A DNA stretch of 64,000 nucleotides from Nesterenkonia sp. E16_10 (GTDB taxonomy: Bacteria > Actinomycetota > Actinomycetes > Actinomycetales > Micrococcaceae). The translations under genes were made by a program, and so were the position numbers. Location: contig NZ_JADPSA010000022.1 of assembly GCF_017347085.1 (NCBI RefSeq), positions 62,001-126,000 of the forward strand. The letters run 5' to 3'. Position 1 is the stretch's first letter. Every line of letters begins with the position of its first letter. The notes under the pieces are model-generated. The model did not search any database. It was not told the origin of the DNA and worked only from the letters and a program-made list of their open reading frames with translations. Below are positions 37,731-45,874 of the stretch, piece by piece.

Positions 37731-38524
37731 GTGTGATCACCGCAGTGCGCGATGGCGGAATCATCGCGCGCAGGAACTTCACCAATGTTCGACGGACCCC
37801 GGGAGCCCTGGTCACCGGTGTGGCGCAGCCGATCATCTTCGTGCTGATCATGGCCTTCGTCTTCGGCGGGGCTCTGGGCGGAGCTGACTACCGGGAGTTC
37901 CTGATCGGCGGGCTGCTCGCGCAGACGCTGACGTTCAACTCCTCCTTCACCGCGGTCTACCTGGCCAAGGATCTGCACCAGGGGATCGTGGACCGATTCC
38001 GGGTGCTGCCGATGTCGCGGGTCGGTGTCGTGCTGGGACGCACCTGGTCCGACCTGATCACCAGCGTGATCTCCACGGTGGTGCTGGTGCTCTGCGGACT
38101 GGCGATCGGCTGGCGGGCCACCACCGATCCGCTCACGATCACCCTGACCTTCCTGCTGCTGCTGCTCTACGCCTTCGCCATCGCCTGGGTGGGGGCCGTC
38201 GTCGCACTGACCGCGCGCAGCGTGGAGGTGGCGCAGAGCCTCGGGCTGCTCTGGCTGTTCCCGGTCTGCTTCATCTCCGGCGCCTTCGTCTCAGCGGACA
38301 CGCTGCCGGGTCCGCTGCGTGGGATCGCGGAGTGGAATCCGGTCACCGCGATCGCCACCGCGGCCCGACAAGGCTTCGGCAACACCGCCCCGGCGCAGTT
38401 CGAGGTGGCCGGAGGCTGGCCGGCGGAGAACGCCGCGCTCTACGCCACGCTGTGCTGCCTGAGCATCATCGCCATCTTCGCCCCGATCGCGGTGACCCAG
38501 TACCGGCGCATCAGCCGGCGATGA
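37727..38524 (+). CDS. DrrB-like ABC exporter permease
   Basis: A 265-aa ABC-2 type permease with six hydrophobic segments and the family sequences RRTPGALVTGVAQPIIFVLI near the start and LGLLWLFPVCFISGAFVS in the C-terminal half. ATG overlaps the stop of the ATPase gene by 4 bp. It forms the membrane half of the exporter for the peptide product. Confidence 0.92.
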   Translation: MSVITAVRDGGIIARRNFTNVRRTPGALVTGVAQPIIFVLIMAFVFGGALGGADYREFLIGGLLAQTLTFNSSFTAVYLAKDLHQGIVDRFRVLPMSRVGVVLGRTWSDLITSVISTVVLVLCGLAIGWRATTDPLTITLTFLLLLLYAFAIAWVGAVVALTARSVEVAQSLGLLWLFPVCFISGAFVSADTLPGPLRGIAEWNPVTAIATAARQGFGNTAPAQFEVAGGWPAENAALYATLCCLSIIAIFAPIAVTQYRRISRR

Positions 38525-39294
38525 TCTCGGTCCTGCTGACCTCCAGCGCCGAGCTCGAGGCGCAGCTCCCCCGTCTGACGTCGGGGGCGCTCGGTGAGCT
38601 GGGTGAGGCCGCGGCCCCGGAGGATCATGCCGCCGCCTCGGCCAAGCGTGATCCCTTAGATCAGCGGCGAACGCTGACCGCGCGGGCGGCGCTGCGGCTG
38701 CTCGCCGCCGCTCACCGCGGGGACCGGCTGCAGGACGCGGCGCGGCTGGGAATCCGGCGCTCATGCCAGCAGTGCGGTGGACCGCATGGGCGCCCGGAGC
38801 TTCACGGGGTGAGTCTGAGCAGCTCGAGTTCGGCTCGGCATGTGCTCGCTGGAGCCGCAGCCCCGGGCCAGCAGGTCGGCGTGGACCTGGAAGCGATACC
38901 CGAGCGGCTCGCCCCCGGGTTCGCGGAGTACGCGTTGCACCGCGCGGAGCGCGCAGCCCTGCGCCGGCTCTCCCCCGATTCAAGAACCCGGTCCTTGATA
39001 GAGAGCTGGGTGCTGAAGGAAGCCGTGCTCAAGGCCGCCGGGGTGGGGCTGAATCATCCCCCGGCGGAGCTGCTGCTCGGCGACCAGAATCTCGGGTCCC
39101 GGGATCCCGGGACGCGTTGGCACGGCCACGCCGGCCCGGAGCGGCTGCGCTGGGCGCCCGTCGCCGAGACCCCGGACGCTCGGGTCCAGGGTCTCTGGGG
39201 GTGCCTGATTCCCGCGCCGCCGGGCTACGCCGCGGCAGTCGCCGCGCGCACCCCCGAGGAGATCACCGACATCACGACCTCCTGGGGCGCGTGA
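38521..39294 (+). CDS. Sfp-type 4'-phosphopantetheinyl transferase
   Basis: This enzyme attaches the phosphopantetheine arm of CoA to the NRPS carrier proteins. The 257-aa protein starts at ATG 38521, which overlaps the permease stop (ATGA); the longer frame to 38332 is the permease shadow. Diagnostic motifs are GVDLE (Asp122, Glu124) and ESWVLKEAVLKAAG (Trp163, Lys166, Glu167). A 4-Cys-like segment CQQCGG lies near residue 82. Its place as the last gene of the cluster means the locus can activate its own synthetase. Confidence 0.92.
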   Translation: MISVLLTSSAELEAQLPRLTSGALGELGEAAAPEDHAAASAKRDPLDQRRTLTARAALRLLAAAHRGDRLQDAARLGIRRSCQQCGGPHGRPELHGVSLSSSSSARHVLAGAAAPGQQVGVDLEAIPERLAPGFAEYALHRAERAALRRLSPDSRTRSLIESWVLKEAVLKAAGVGLNHPPAELLLGDQNLGSRDPGTRWHGHAGPERLRWAPVAETPDARVQGLWGCLIPAPPGYAAAVAARTPEEITDITTSWGA

Positions 39295-39336
39295 GGTCGG
39301 AGACCCCTCCGGTGCGGCGGGTATTCTACGACCCGG

Positions 39337-42300
39337 CTACTCGACGACGACGAGCAGATCCCCGCCGTCGACCTGCCGCACGCCGCTGATCACGGCCCGG
39401 GTCACGGTGCCCGCGACGTGGGTGGTGATCCCGGCCTCCATCTTCATCGCCTCGATGGTGGCCACGTTCTGACCGGCCTCCACGGTGTCACCCTCCTGAA
39501 CCGTGAGCGAGACCGCTCCGGCGAAGGGCGCGGCCACGTGACCGGCCTTGGAGGTGTCGGCCTTCTCCGCGATGGCCACGGAGGCCTCCACCGAGTCATC
39601 CCGGGCGCCCACCTGGCGGGCCTGACCGTTGAGCGTGCACATCACGGTCCGCATCCCCTTGGGGTCAGGGTCTGAGACGGTCTGCAGCGTGACCAACAGG
39701 CGCACACCCTTGCCGAGGGAGATGACGTGCTCGTACCCGGTGCGCATCCCGTAGAGGAAGTCCCGGGTATGGAGCACCTGGACGTCGCCGTACTTCTCCC
39801 GAGCCGCCTCGAAGTCCTTGGTCGGTCCCGGGAATAGCAGCCGGTTCAGCGTGCGACGCCGCTCGGCGGCGTCGGCGGAGCGCAGGGCTGCGGAGTCTTC
39901 TTCGCTGAGCTCCTGGTCCAGGGGCTTGACCGTGCGGCCCTGAAGCGCCTTGGAGCGGAACGGCTCGGGCCAGCCGCCTGGCGGGTCCCCGAGCTGACCG
40001 GCGAGGAACTGGATCACCGAATCGGGCAGGTCGAAGCTCTGCGGATTCGCCTCGAACTCCTGCGGGTCCACGTCCATCCCGACCAGCTGCAGCGCCAGGT
40101 CCCCGACCACCTTCGAGGACGGGGTGACCTTCACCAGCCGACCCAGCATGGTGTCGGCCGCGTGGTACATGTCCTCGATTGATTCGAACCGCTCCCCCAG
40201 GCCCAGTGCGATGGCCTGCTGGCGCAGGTTCGAGAGCTGCCCTCCTGGGATCTCGTGCCGGTAGACCCGGCCGGTGGGGCTGGTCAGCCCGGACTCGAAG
40301 GGCCGGTAGATCGAGCGCACGGCCTCCCAGTAGGGCTCCATGGACGCCACTGCTTCCAGGCCCAGACCGGTGTCGCGTTCGGTGTGCTCCAGTGCCGCGA
40401 CCAGCGCGGAGGCCGGCGGCTGGGAGGTGGTCGCCGCCATCGAGGCCACGGCGACGTCGACGGCGTCGACTCCGGCTTCGGCGGCGGCCAGCAGGGTCCC
40501 CAGCTGGCCCCCGGCGGTGTCGTGGGTGTGCAGGTGCATCGGCACCTCGAAGCGTTCTCGCAGAGCGGTGACCAGGGTCTTTGCGGCCGAGGGGCGCAGG
40601 AGTCCGGCCATGTCCTTGATCGCGAGGATATGGGCCCCGGCGTCGACCATCTGCTGGGCCAGGTCGAGGTAGTAGTCCAGCGTGTAGAGGTCCTCGGCCG
40701 GGTCGGAGAGGTTGCCGGTGTAGCAGATGGCGGCCTCGGCCACGGCGGTGCCGGTCTTGCGGACCGCCTCGATGGCCGGCACGATCTGGTTCACGTCGTT
40801 CAGCGCGTCGAAGATCCGGAAGATGTCCACCCCGGTGGCGGCGGCCTCGGCCACGAAGGCGTCGGTGACCTCCAGCGGGTAGGGGGTGTAGCCCACGGTG
40901 TTGCGGCCACGCAGCAGCATCTGGATCGGGATGTTCGGCAGCTCCGCGCGCAGCAGGCGCAGCCGGTCCCAAGGGTCCTCGGTGAGGAAGCGCAGCGCGA
41001 CGTCGTAGGTGGCGCCGCCCCAGGCCTCCACCGAGAACAGCCCGGGAGTCACGTGGGCGACGGCGGGCGCGGCGGCCAGCAGGTCACGGGTGCGCACCCG
41101 GGTGGCCAGCAGGGACTGGTGGGCGTCGCGGAAGGTGGTGTCGGTGACGGCCAGCGCAGTCTGCTCGCGAAGCTTCTTGGCGAAACCCTCGGGGCCCTCG
41201 GTGAGCAGCACCTGGCGCCAGCCCTCGGGCTTGGGGTGATCCGAGGGCCCGTCGAAGGGGCTGCGGTCGGGTTCGTCGTGCTTGTCTCCGGGGAAGTGCG
41301 GGAGCTTGTCCCGCGGGTCGATGCCCTCCACGCGGGGCCCGTGCGGCTGGTTCACGGTGATGTCTGCCAGATACTGCAGCGCCTTGGAGCCGCGATCCTG
41401 GGACCGGTTGATCTTGGCCAGCTCGGGGTGGGCGTCGATGAAGTCGGTGGCCACGTCTCCGGCGAGGAACTCTTTGGAGTCCAGCACGTTGAGCAGGAAC
41501 GGGATGTTGGTGGCCACTCCGCGGATCCGGAACTCGGAGAGCGCGCGGCGGGCCCGGGCGATGGCGGTCTGATGGTTGCGACCGCGGGCGGTGAGCTTGA
41601 CCAGCATCGAGTCGAAGTGCGGGCTGATCTCAGCCCCGGCGTAGACGGTGCCGCCGTCGAGCCGGATGCCGGAGCCGCCGGCGGAGCGGTAGACGGTGAC
41701 GGTGCCGATGTCGGGGCGGAACTCGTTGGCCGGGTCCTCGGTGGTGATCCGGCACTGCATCGCGGAGCCGCGCACGCGCAGGTCCTCCTGGCGGATGTCG
41801 AGGTCCTCGAGGGTCTCACCTGCGGAGATGCGCATCTGTGCGGAGACCAGGTCGATGTCGGTGATCTCTTCGGTGACCGTGTGCTCGACCTGGATGCGCG
41901 GGTTCATCTCGATGAACACGTGCTCGCCCGCGCGCTCCCCGACGGTGTCGACCAGGAACTCCACGGTGCCGGCGTTGCGGTAGTTCATGGCCTTGGCGAA
42001 GGCCACGGCGTCGCGGTGCAGCGCCTGGCGGATCTCCTCGTCCAGGTGCGGGGCCGGGGCGATCTCCACGACCTTCTGGTAGCGGCGCTGCAGCGAGCAG
42101 TCGCGCTCGAAGAGGTGGACCACATTGCCCTCGCCGTCGGCGAGGATCTGGACCTCGATGTGCCGGGGGCGCAGCACGGCCTGTTCCAGGAAGACCGTGG
42201 GGTTCCCGAACGCGGTCTCGGCCTCATGCATGGCCGAGCGCAGGGATTCGGCGAGGTCTTCACGCTTGTCCACCCGGCGCATGCCGCGACCGCCGCCGCC

Positions 42301-42783
42301 GGCGACGGCCTTGACGAAGATCGGGAAGCCGATCTCCTCGGCGGCCCGGGTGAGCTCCTCGGTGTCCTTGGAGGGCTCGGAGCTCTGCAGCACCGGCACG
42401 CCCGCCTTCTTCGCGGCGCGCAGGGCCTTGACCTTGTCGCCGGTGGACTCCAGGACGTCGGCGGGCGGGCCGATGAAGGTGATCCCGGCGGCCTCGGCGG
42501 CGCGGGCCAGGTCGGGGTTCTCCGAGAGGAAGCCGTAGCCGGGGTAGATGGCGTCGGCGCCGGCGTCCTTGGCGACGCGGATGATCTCCTCGATGTTCAG
42601 GTAGGCGCGGACCGCGTGGCCCTCTTCGCCGATCCGGTAGGCCTCATCGGCCTTCTGGCGGTGAAAGGAGTTGCGGTCCTCATGGGGGTACACGGCGACG
42701 GTGCGCGCCCCAAGTTCGACGCCGGCACGGAACGCCCGAATGGCGATCTCCCCGCGGTTGGCGACCAGGATCTTCGAGAACAT
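39337..42783 (-). CDS. pyc: Pyruvate carboxylase
   Basis: This biotin enzyme makes oxaloacetate from pyruvate, bicarbonate and ATP to refill the TCA cycle. From ATG 42783 (MFSKILVANRGEIAIR), preceded by GGGAG, it has 1148 aa, the usual length. Order: biotin carboxylase (about 1-460, with AVAGGGGRGMR and EMNPRIQVEHTVTEE), carboxyltransferase (about 550-830, DTTFRDAHQSLLATR, then MHLHTHDTAGG), allosteric linker and a C-terminal biotin domain with EAMKMEAG, biotinyl Lys near 1114. An open extension to 42822 has no ribosome site. Confidence 0.97.
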   Translation of the reverse strand: MFSKILVANRGEIAIRAFRAGVELGARTVAVYPHEDRNSFHRQKADEAYRIGEEGHAVRAYLNIEEIIRVAKDAGADAIYPGYGFLSENPDLARAAEAAGITFIGPPADVLESTGDKVKALRAAKKAGVPVLQSSEPSKDTEELTRAAEEIGFPIFVKAVAGGGGRGMRRVDKREDLAESLRSAMHEAETAFGNPTVFLEQAVLRPRHIEVQILADGEGNVVHLFERDCSLQRRYQKVVEIAPAPHLDEEIRQALHRDAVAFAKAMNYRNAGTVEFLVDTVGERAGEHVFIEMNPRIQVEHTVTEEITDIDLVSAQMRISAGETLEDLDIRQEDLRVRGSAMQCRITTEDPANEFRPDIGTVTVYRSAGGSGIRLDGGTVYAGAEISPHFDSMLVKLTARGRNHQTAIARARRALSEFRIRGVATNIPFLLNVLDSKEFLAGDVATDFIDAHPELAKINRSQDRGSKALQYLADITVNQPHGPRVEGIDPRDKLPHFPGDKHDEPDRSPFDGPSDHPKPEGWRQVLLTEGPEGFAKKLREQTALAVTDTTFRDAHQSLLATRVRTRDLLAAAPAVAHVTPGLFSVEAWGGATYDVALRFLTEDPWDRLRLLRAELPNIPIQMLLRGRNTVGYTPYPLEVTDAFVAEAAATGVDIFRIFDALNDVNQIVPAIEAVRKTGTAVAEAAICYTGNLSDPAEDLYTLDYYLDLAQQMVDAGAHILAIKDMAGLLRPSAAKTLVTALRERFEVPMHLHTHDTAGGQLGTLLAAAEAGVDAVDVAVASMAATTSQPPASALVAALEHTERDTGLGLEAVASMEPYWEAVRSIYRPFESGLTSPTGRVYRHEIPGGQLSNLRQQAIALGLGERFESIEDMYHAADTMLGRLVKVTPSSKVVGDLALQLVGMDVDPQEFEANPQSFDLPDSVIQFLAGQLGDPPGGWPEPFRSKALQGRTVKPLDQELSEEDSAALRSADAAERRRTLNRLLFPGPTKDFEAAREKYGDVQVLHTRDFLYGMRTGYEHVISLGKGVRLLVTLQTVSDPDPKGMRTVMCTLNGQARQVGARDDSVEASVAIAEKADTSKAGHVAAPFAGAVSLTVQEGDTVEAGQNVATIEAMKMEAGITTHVAGTVTRAVISGVRQVDGGDLLVVVE

Positions 42784-43084
42784 AGGTGCAATCTCCCTCA
42801 ACTCATGGCGCCGCCACCTCATTGTGGCGGCGTTGGGGCGATCCTACCGGGTGGTGGGATTGGGGGACCCGGTCCGCCGTCTGGTGCGGTGAGTCCGGTG
42901 CGCGACGCATGGCCGCCTGGGTGAGCGTGAGCGTGAAGCCCAGCCGCTCCTGGGGCCGGGTGGCGCCGGTCAGCGGAACCCGTACCGTGCCGAAGGCGAG
43001 CATCGACTCGTCGTCCCACACCGCGCAGGTGTCCTCGCCGGATCCATTCCGTCGAGACGGTGCTTCAGCAGCGCAGTGGCGAGC
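42784..43084. other. Gene-free stretch upstream of pyc with ORF remnant
   Basis: 301 bp without a convincing gene. On the minus strand one frame is open from just inside position 43090 to 42803 and reads NGSGEDTCAVWDDESM, then LAFGTVRVPLTG and RPQERLGFTLTLTQ, which looks like real protein sequence but has no proper start and runs into the pyc leader. It may be a decayed gene end or a small ORF starting at an internal GTG. I do not recognise the family. Confidence 0.35.
42809..42832 (-). promoter_or_regulatory. Leader hairpin of pyc
   Basis: CGCCGCCAC (42809-42817) and GTGGCGGCG (42824-42832) form a perfect 9-bp stem with a 6-nt loop, ending 26 nt before the pyc ATG and just ahead of its ribosome site. 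It may be an attenuator or mRNA-stability element. Confidence 0.5.
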
Positions 43085-43405
43085 TCAGGACCCCTCGGAG
43101 TGTCCGGGCATCGAGACCTGGTCCACCGGCACAGAGAAGCAGATCCCGTGGGACTCTCCGCGCTTGAACAGGACCTCATGCAGGGAGTCGGTGATGGGCT
43201 GGACCTTCTCCTCGGGCACGACCATCATGAGCACCGACTGCGCGCCCGTGAAGCGGACCCCGAAGAACGTCTTGTGTGGATGAGCCCCCACGCCGCGCGC
43301 CGAGAGCGCCGTGACTCCGGTGGCCCCAGCGTCCTCGACCAGCGAGATCGCTCTCTCCTCCTGATCGTCGGGGATCACGACAAAGACCACTCTGTGCGAC
43401 ATCAT
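43085..43405 (-). CDS. PII-like regulatory protein paired with DUF1538 transporter
   Basis: About 106 aa with a PII/GlnK-like ferredoxin fold pattern (HRVVFVVIPDDQEERAISLVEDAG, then QSVLMMVVPEEKV). The start is ATG 43405 or 43402; ATG 43405 overlaps the DUF1538 stop codon (ATGA), and GAGGAG precedes both. It lacks the T-loop tyrosine motif of classical GlnB. PII-like proteins encoded beside DUF1538 membrane proteins are a known pairing, so I infer it gates or senses for that protein. Confidence 0.8.
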   Translation of the reverse strand: MMSHRVVFVVIPDDQEERAISLVEDAGATGVTALSARGVGAHPHKTFFGVRFTGAQSVLMMVVPEEKVQPITDSLHEVLFKRGESHGICFSVPVDQVSMPGHSEGS

Positions 43406-44904
43406 GTCTCCTCGGGGAACGTCGATGAGGAATCTCGAGTTCGCGCCATGGCGGCGAATCTCACGACGCAAGCATAGGCGAGGACCGCGATGACCGGGCC
43501 GACCGAGGCGAACGCGATGAGCCCGAAACCATCCATGAGCATGTCCCTTCCCGGAGTGGCGGTGGCCAGGCCGATTCCCAGGGCCGTGATCAGCGGGACG
43601 GTGATCTCACTGGTGGTGACTCCACCAAGGTCGAAGGAGATGGGCACGAGGTCCTTCGGCGCCAGCAGCAGCAGGAACAGCGCGAGCAGGTAGAGCCCGA
43701 TGATGATCGCGACGAAGGAACCCCCGGCAAGGATCCGCAGCACGCCGACTCCGATCCCCGCCGCTACACCGCAGGCCACCAGGACTCTGAGCGTGTTCGC
43801 GTTCAGCCGCTTCTCGGAGATCTCCTGCGCCTCCTCGCTGATGGCCATCAAGGCAGGCTCGGCCATGGTGGTGGCGAATCCGATCAGGACACCGAAGGCG
43901 ATGATGAGCAGGGTCTGATCCGTCTCGATGAGCTGCGCCGCCATCTGGCTGCCCATCGGTAGGAGTCCGATCTCCAGCCCTACGATGAACCCATAGAGCC
44001 CGAGGATGACCATCCCGAAACCGACCGTGACCCCGATGGGATTGCCCAGGCGCCTGCGCAGCACCACGAACTGGAAGAACAGCACCACGGCGATCACCGG
44101 AAGCACGTCACGGACCACGGTCATAAGTCCCACAAACAGCTCCAGCCACCAGGGCGCTTCATCTGTTGAACCGGTGGGAGCCACTGACCCGGCATCGCTG
44201 AACCGGTACACCACGATTCCGTAGAGCTGGACACTGATCATGGGGACCATGACGCACAGCGCCACCAGACCGAAGCCGTCTCCCAGACGGCTCCGACCAC
44301 GGATCGAGGCGGCCATGCCGATCCCGATGGCAGCGATGAGCGGCACCGTCACGATGTTTGTGGTGACCCCGCCCGAGTCATAGGCCAGACTGGCGACCTC
44401 CTCCGGTGAGATCAGCGTGAGCCCGATGACCACGGAATAGCCGATGAGCAGGACCCGGTGCAGGGCCCAGCCCAGGAACACCCGCAGCGCACCGAGCACC
44501 ATCACCATGCCCACGCTCAGCGCGATCACGAATCGGAGGGTCATGCTGTTGATCCGACCCTCGCTGACCAGCTCCGCCTGGTCCACGACCGAGATCAGGG
44601 CGGGCTCAGCAATGACCGCCGCGAACCCGATGAAGAAGCAGAAGGGAAGAAGCTTCCATAGCGACGCCGTCTTCACCAGCTTGTTGGTGATCGACTTCCC
44701 GACCGGGAAGACGCTGCGCTCCAGGCCCTCGAGGAAGAGCGCGATCCCCGCCGCGACGATCACCAGGCCAAGGAGTATGGAGCCCGCTCCTTCGGGGATC
44801 TGGCGAAAGACCGCCGCCTGGAACAGCACGACGACGAGCAGGATCGGCAGAAGCGCCCTGAGCGCGTGGATGAAGCGTCGTCGCAGCGAACCCAGCAGCT
44901 TCAC
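43402..44904 (-). CDS. DUF1538 membrane protein, two tandem domains
   Basis: A 500-aa integral membrane protein. GTG 44904 (VKLLGSLRRRF) has GAGGGA seven nucleotides upstream; the open frame to 45033 crosses a tRNA scar and is not coding. The two DUF1538 copies are clear: each has a glycine-flanked helix, an AEPAL signature (IAEPALISVVDQAE and MAEPALMAISEEAQ), then GGVTTNIVTVPLIAAIGIG or GGVTTSEITVPLITALGIG. Around 14 hydrophobic segments are visible. It is thought to be a transporter, substrate unknown. Confidence 0.85.
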   Translation of the reverse strand: MKLLGSLRRRFIHALRALLPILLVVVLFQAAVFRQIPEGAGSILLGLVIVAAGIALFLEGLERSVFPVGKSITNKLVKTASLWKLLPFCFFIGFAAVIAEPALISVVDQAELVSEGRINSMTLRFVIALSVGMVMVLGALRVFLGWALHRVLLIGYSVVIGLTLISPEEVASLAYDSGGVTTNIVTVPLIAAIGIGMAASIRGRSRLGDGFGLVALCVMVPMISVQLYGIVVYRFSDAGSVAPTGSTDEAPWWLELFVGLMTVVRDVLPVIAVVLFFQFVVLRRRLGNPIGVTVGFGMVILGLYGFIVGLEIGLLPMGSQMAAQLIETDQTLLIIAFGVLIGFATTMAEPALMAISEEAQEISEKRLNANTLRVLVACGVAAGIGVGVLRILAGGSFVAIIIGLYLLALFLLLLAPKDLVPISFDLGGVTTSEITVPLITALGIGLATATPGRDMLMDGFGLIAFASVGPVIAVLAYACVVRFAAMARTRDSSSTFPEET

Positions 44905-44948
44905 GTCGGGTCCCTCCTGCGCAGCCGCTGCACCTCGACGTCGAAGAG

Positions 44949-44999
44949 TGGAGCTCAGGGAGTCGAACCCCTGCGGCCAGGTGGACCCGCGGCGTCGGC
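44949..44999 (-). repeat. tRNA-Ala scar (imperfect copy of tRNA-Ala 3' end and 5' flank)
   Basis: 44949-44973 matches the 3' end of the tRNA-Ala at 53334-53359 (16 identical contiguous bases GGGAGTCGAACCCCTG, one substitution and one deletion outside). Nine bases later, 44983-44999 repeats the 17-base GGACCCGCGGCGTCGGC found at 53451-53467, just upstream of that tRNA's 5' end. The tRNA body between the two parts is missing here. The scar and the intact tRNA bracket an 8.4-kb sugar/polyol cassette. Confidence 0.8.
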
Positions 45000-45076
45000 C
45001 ATTTATAGAATATGGGCATGTGACCTTCACCACCGAGGATACGGCCCACGATCAGATCTGAGCAGAACGGATCACC

Positions 45077-45865
45077 ATGACCTCATCCCTCCCTGAACTC
45101 ATCCACCAGGACTCGATCGCACTGGATGCCGAGGCGTCCGACTGGCGGTCCGCGATCCGTCTCGCCGGTGGCCTCTTGGAACAGGCAGGCATCGCCTCTG
45201 CCCGGTACACCCAGGCCATGATCGACAGTGTCGTCGAGAACGGCCCCTATATCGTGATCGCCCCTGGCTTCGCGTTCGCGCATGCCCGCCCCTCTGAGGC
45301 CGTCCACCACACCGGCATGTCCTGGGTGCGACTGAAGGAACCGGTGGATTTCGGAAGCGGCGAGAACGATCCGGTCTCTCTGATCGTGGCTCTTGCCGCC
45401 GTAGATTCCAAGGACCATACACATGCCCTGGCCGAGCTCAGCGGCGTTCTGGGTGATGAAGACACCCGTGCCGCTCTGGACGCCGCCCCCTCCCCCGCCG
45501 CCATCTCCGCCATCCTCAGAGGAGAAGACGAACCCACTCCCGCTGCAGACACCAAGAGCCGGTCCTCGGGCGGCGACGAACAGCACCTGATCCTCACGGT
45601 CTGCGGCAACGGCCTCGGGACCTCCCTGTTCCTGAAGAACACCCTTGAGGGCGTTCTAGACACCTGGGGGTGGGGTCGACACCTGAACGTAGAAGCCACC
45701 GACACCATCTCCGCTCGCGGGCGGGCCTCGGAGGCGAAGGCCATTCTCACCTCCGGCGAGATCGCCAAGTCCCTGGGCGACGTCGGCGTCCCGGTCAAGG
45801 TGATCGAAAACTTCACCAGCAAGGACGAGCTCGACAACGCACTGCGCGAGCTCTACAACGTCTAA
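45077..45865 (+). CDS. Fused PTS EIIA-EIIB, ascorbate (Ula) type
   Basis: A 262-aa cytosolic phosphotransferase component. Residues about 1-150 are an EIIA of the mannitol/Ula class with phosphoryl His69 in PGFAFAHARP. A Ser/Asp/Pro-rich linker leads to an EIIB (about 168-262) with phosphoryl Cys176 in LTVCGNGLGTS. In E. coli the corresponding UlaC and UlaB are separate. EIIC follows after 9 bp. The pair moves phosphate from HPr to a sugar or sugar acid during import; L-ascorbate is the known Ula substrate but the polyol context makes others possible. Confidence 0.9.
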   Translation: MTSSLPELIHQDSIALDAEASDWRSAIRLAGGLLEQAGIASARYTQAMIDSVVENGPYIVIAPGFAFAHARPSEAVHHTGMSWVRLKEPVDFGSGENDPVSLIVALAAVDSKDHTHALAELSGVLGDEDTRAALDAAPSPAAISAILRGEDEPTPAADTKSRSSGGDEQHLILTVCGNGLGTSLFLKNTLEGVLDTWGWGRHLNVEATDTISARGRASEAKAILTSGEIAKSLGDVGVPVKVIENFTSKDELDNALRELYNV

Positions 45866-45874
45866 GGAACAGAT

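Noticed and set aside
25186-39294. Calling the NRPS locus a siderophore cluster
   Set aside because: EntF-like features point that way, but no siderophore uptake gene, no iron-regulator box, no DHB or hydroxamate enzyme is visible, and the exporter is DrrAB-type.
40255-42924. 889-codon plus-strand frame opposite pyruvate carboxylase
   Set aside because: Gly/Val/His/Asp-rich shadow of pyc with no recognisable domain.
44949-44999. A second functional tRNA gene at the scar
   Set aside because: Only the T-arm/acceptor 3' part is present; the D and anticodon arms are missing, so no cloverleaf can form.
44905-45033. 43-codon extension of the DUF1538 gene
   Set aside because: It would translate the tRNA-Ala scar; GTG 44904 has a proper ribosome site.
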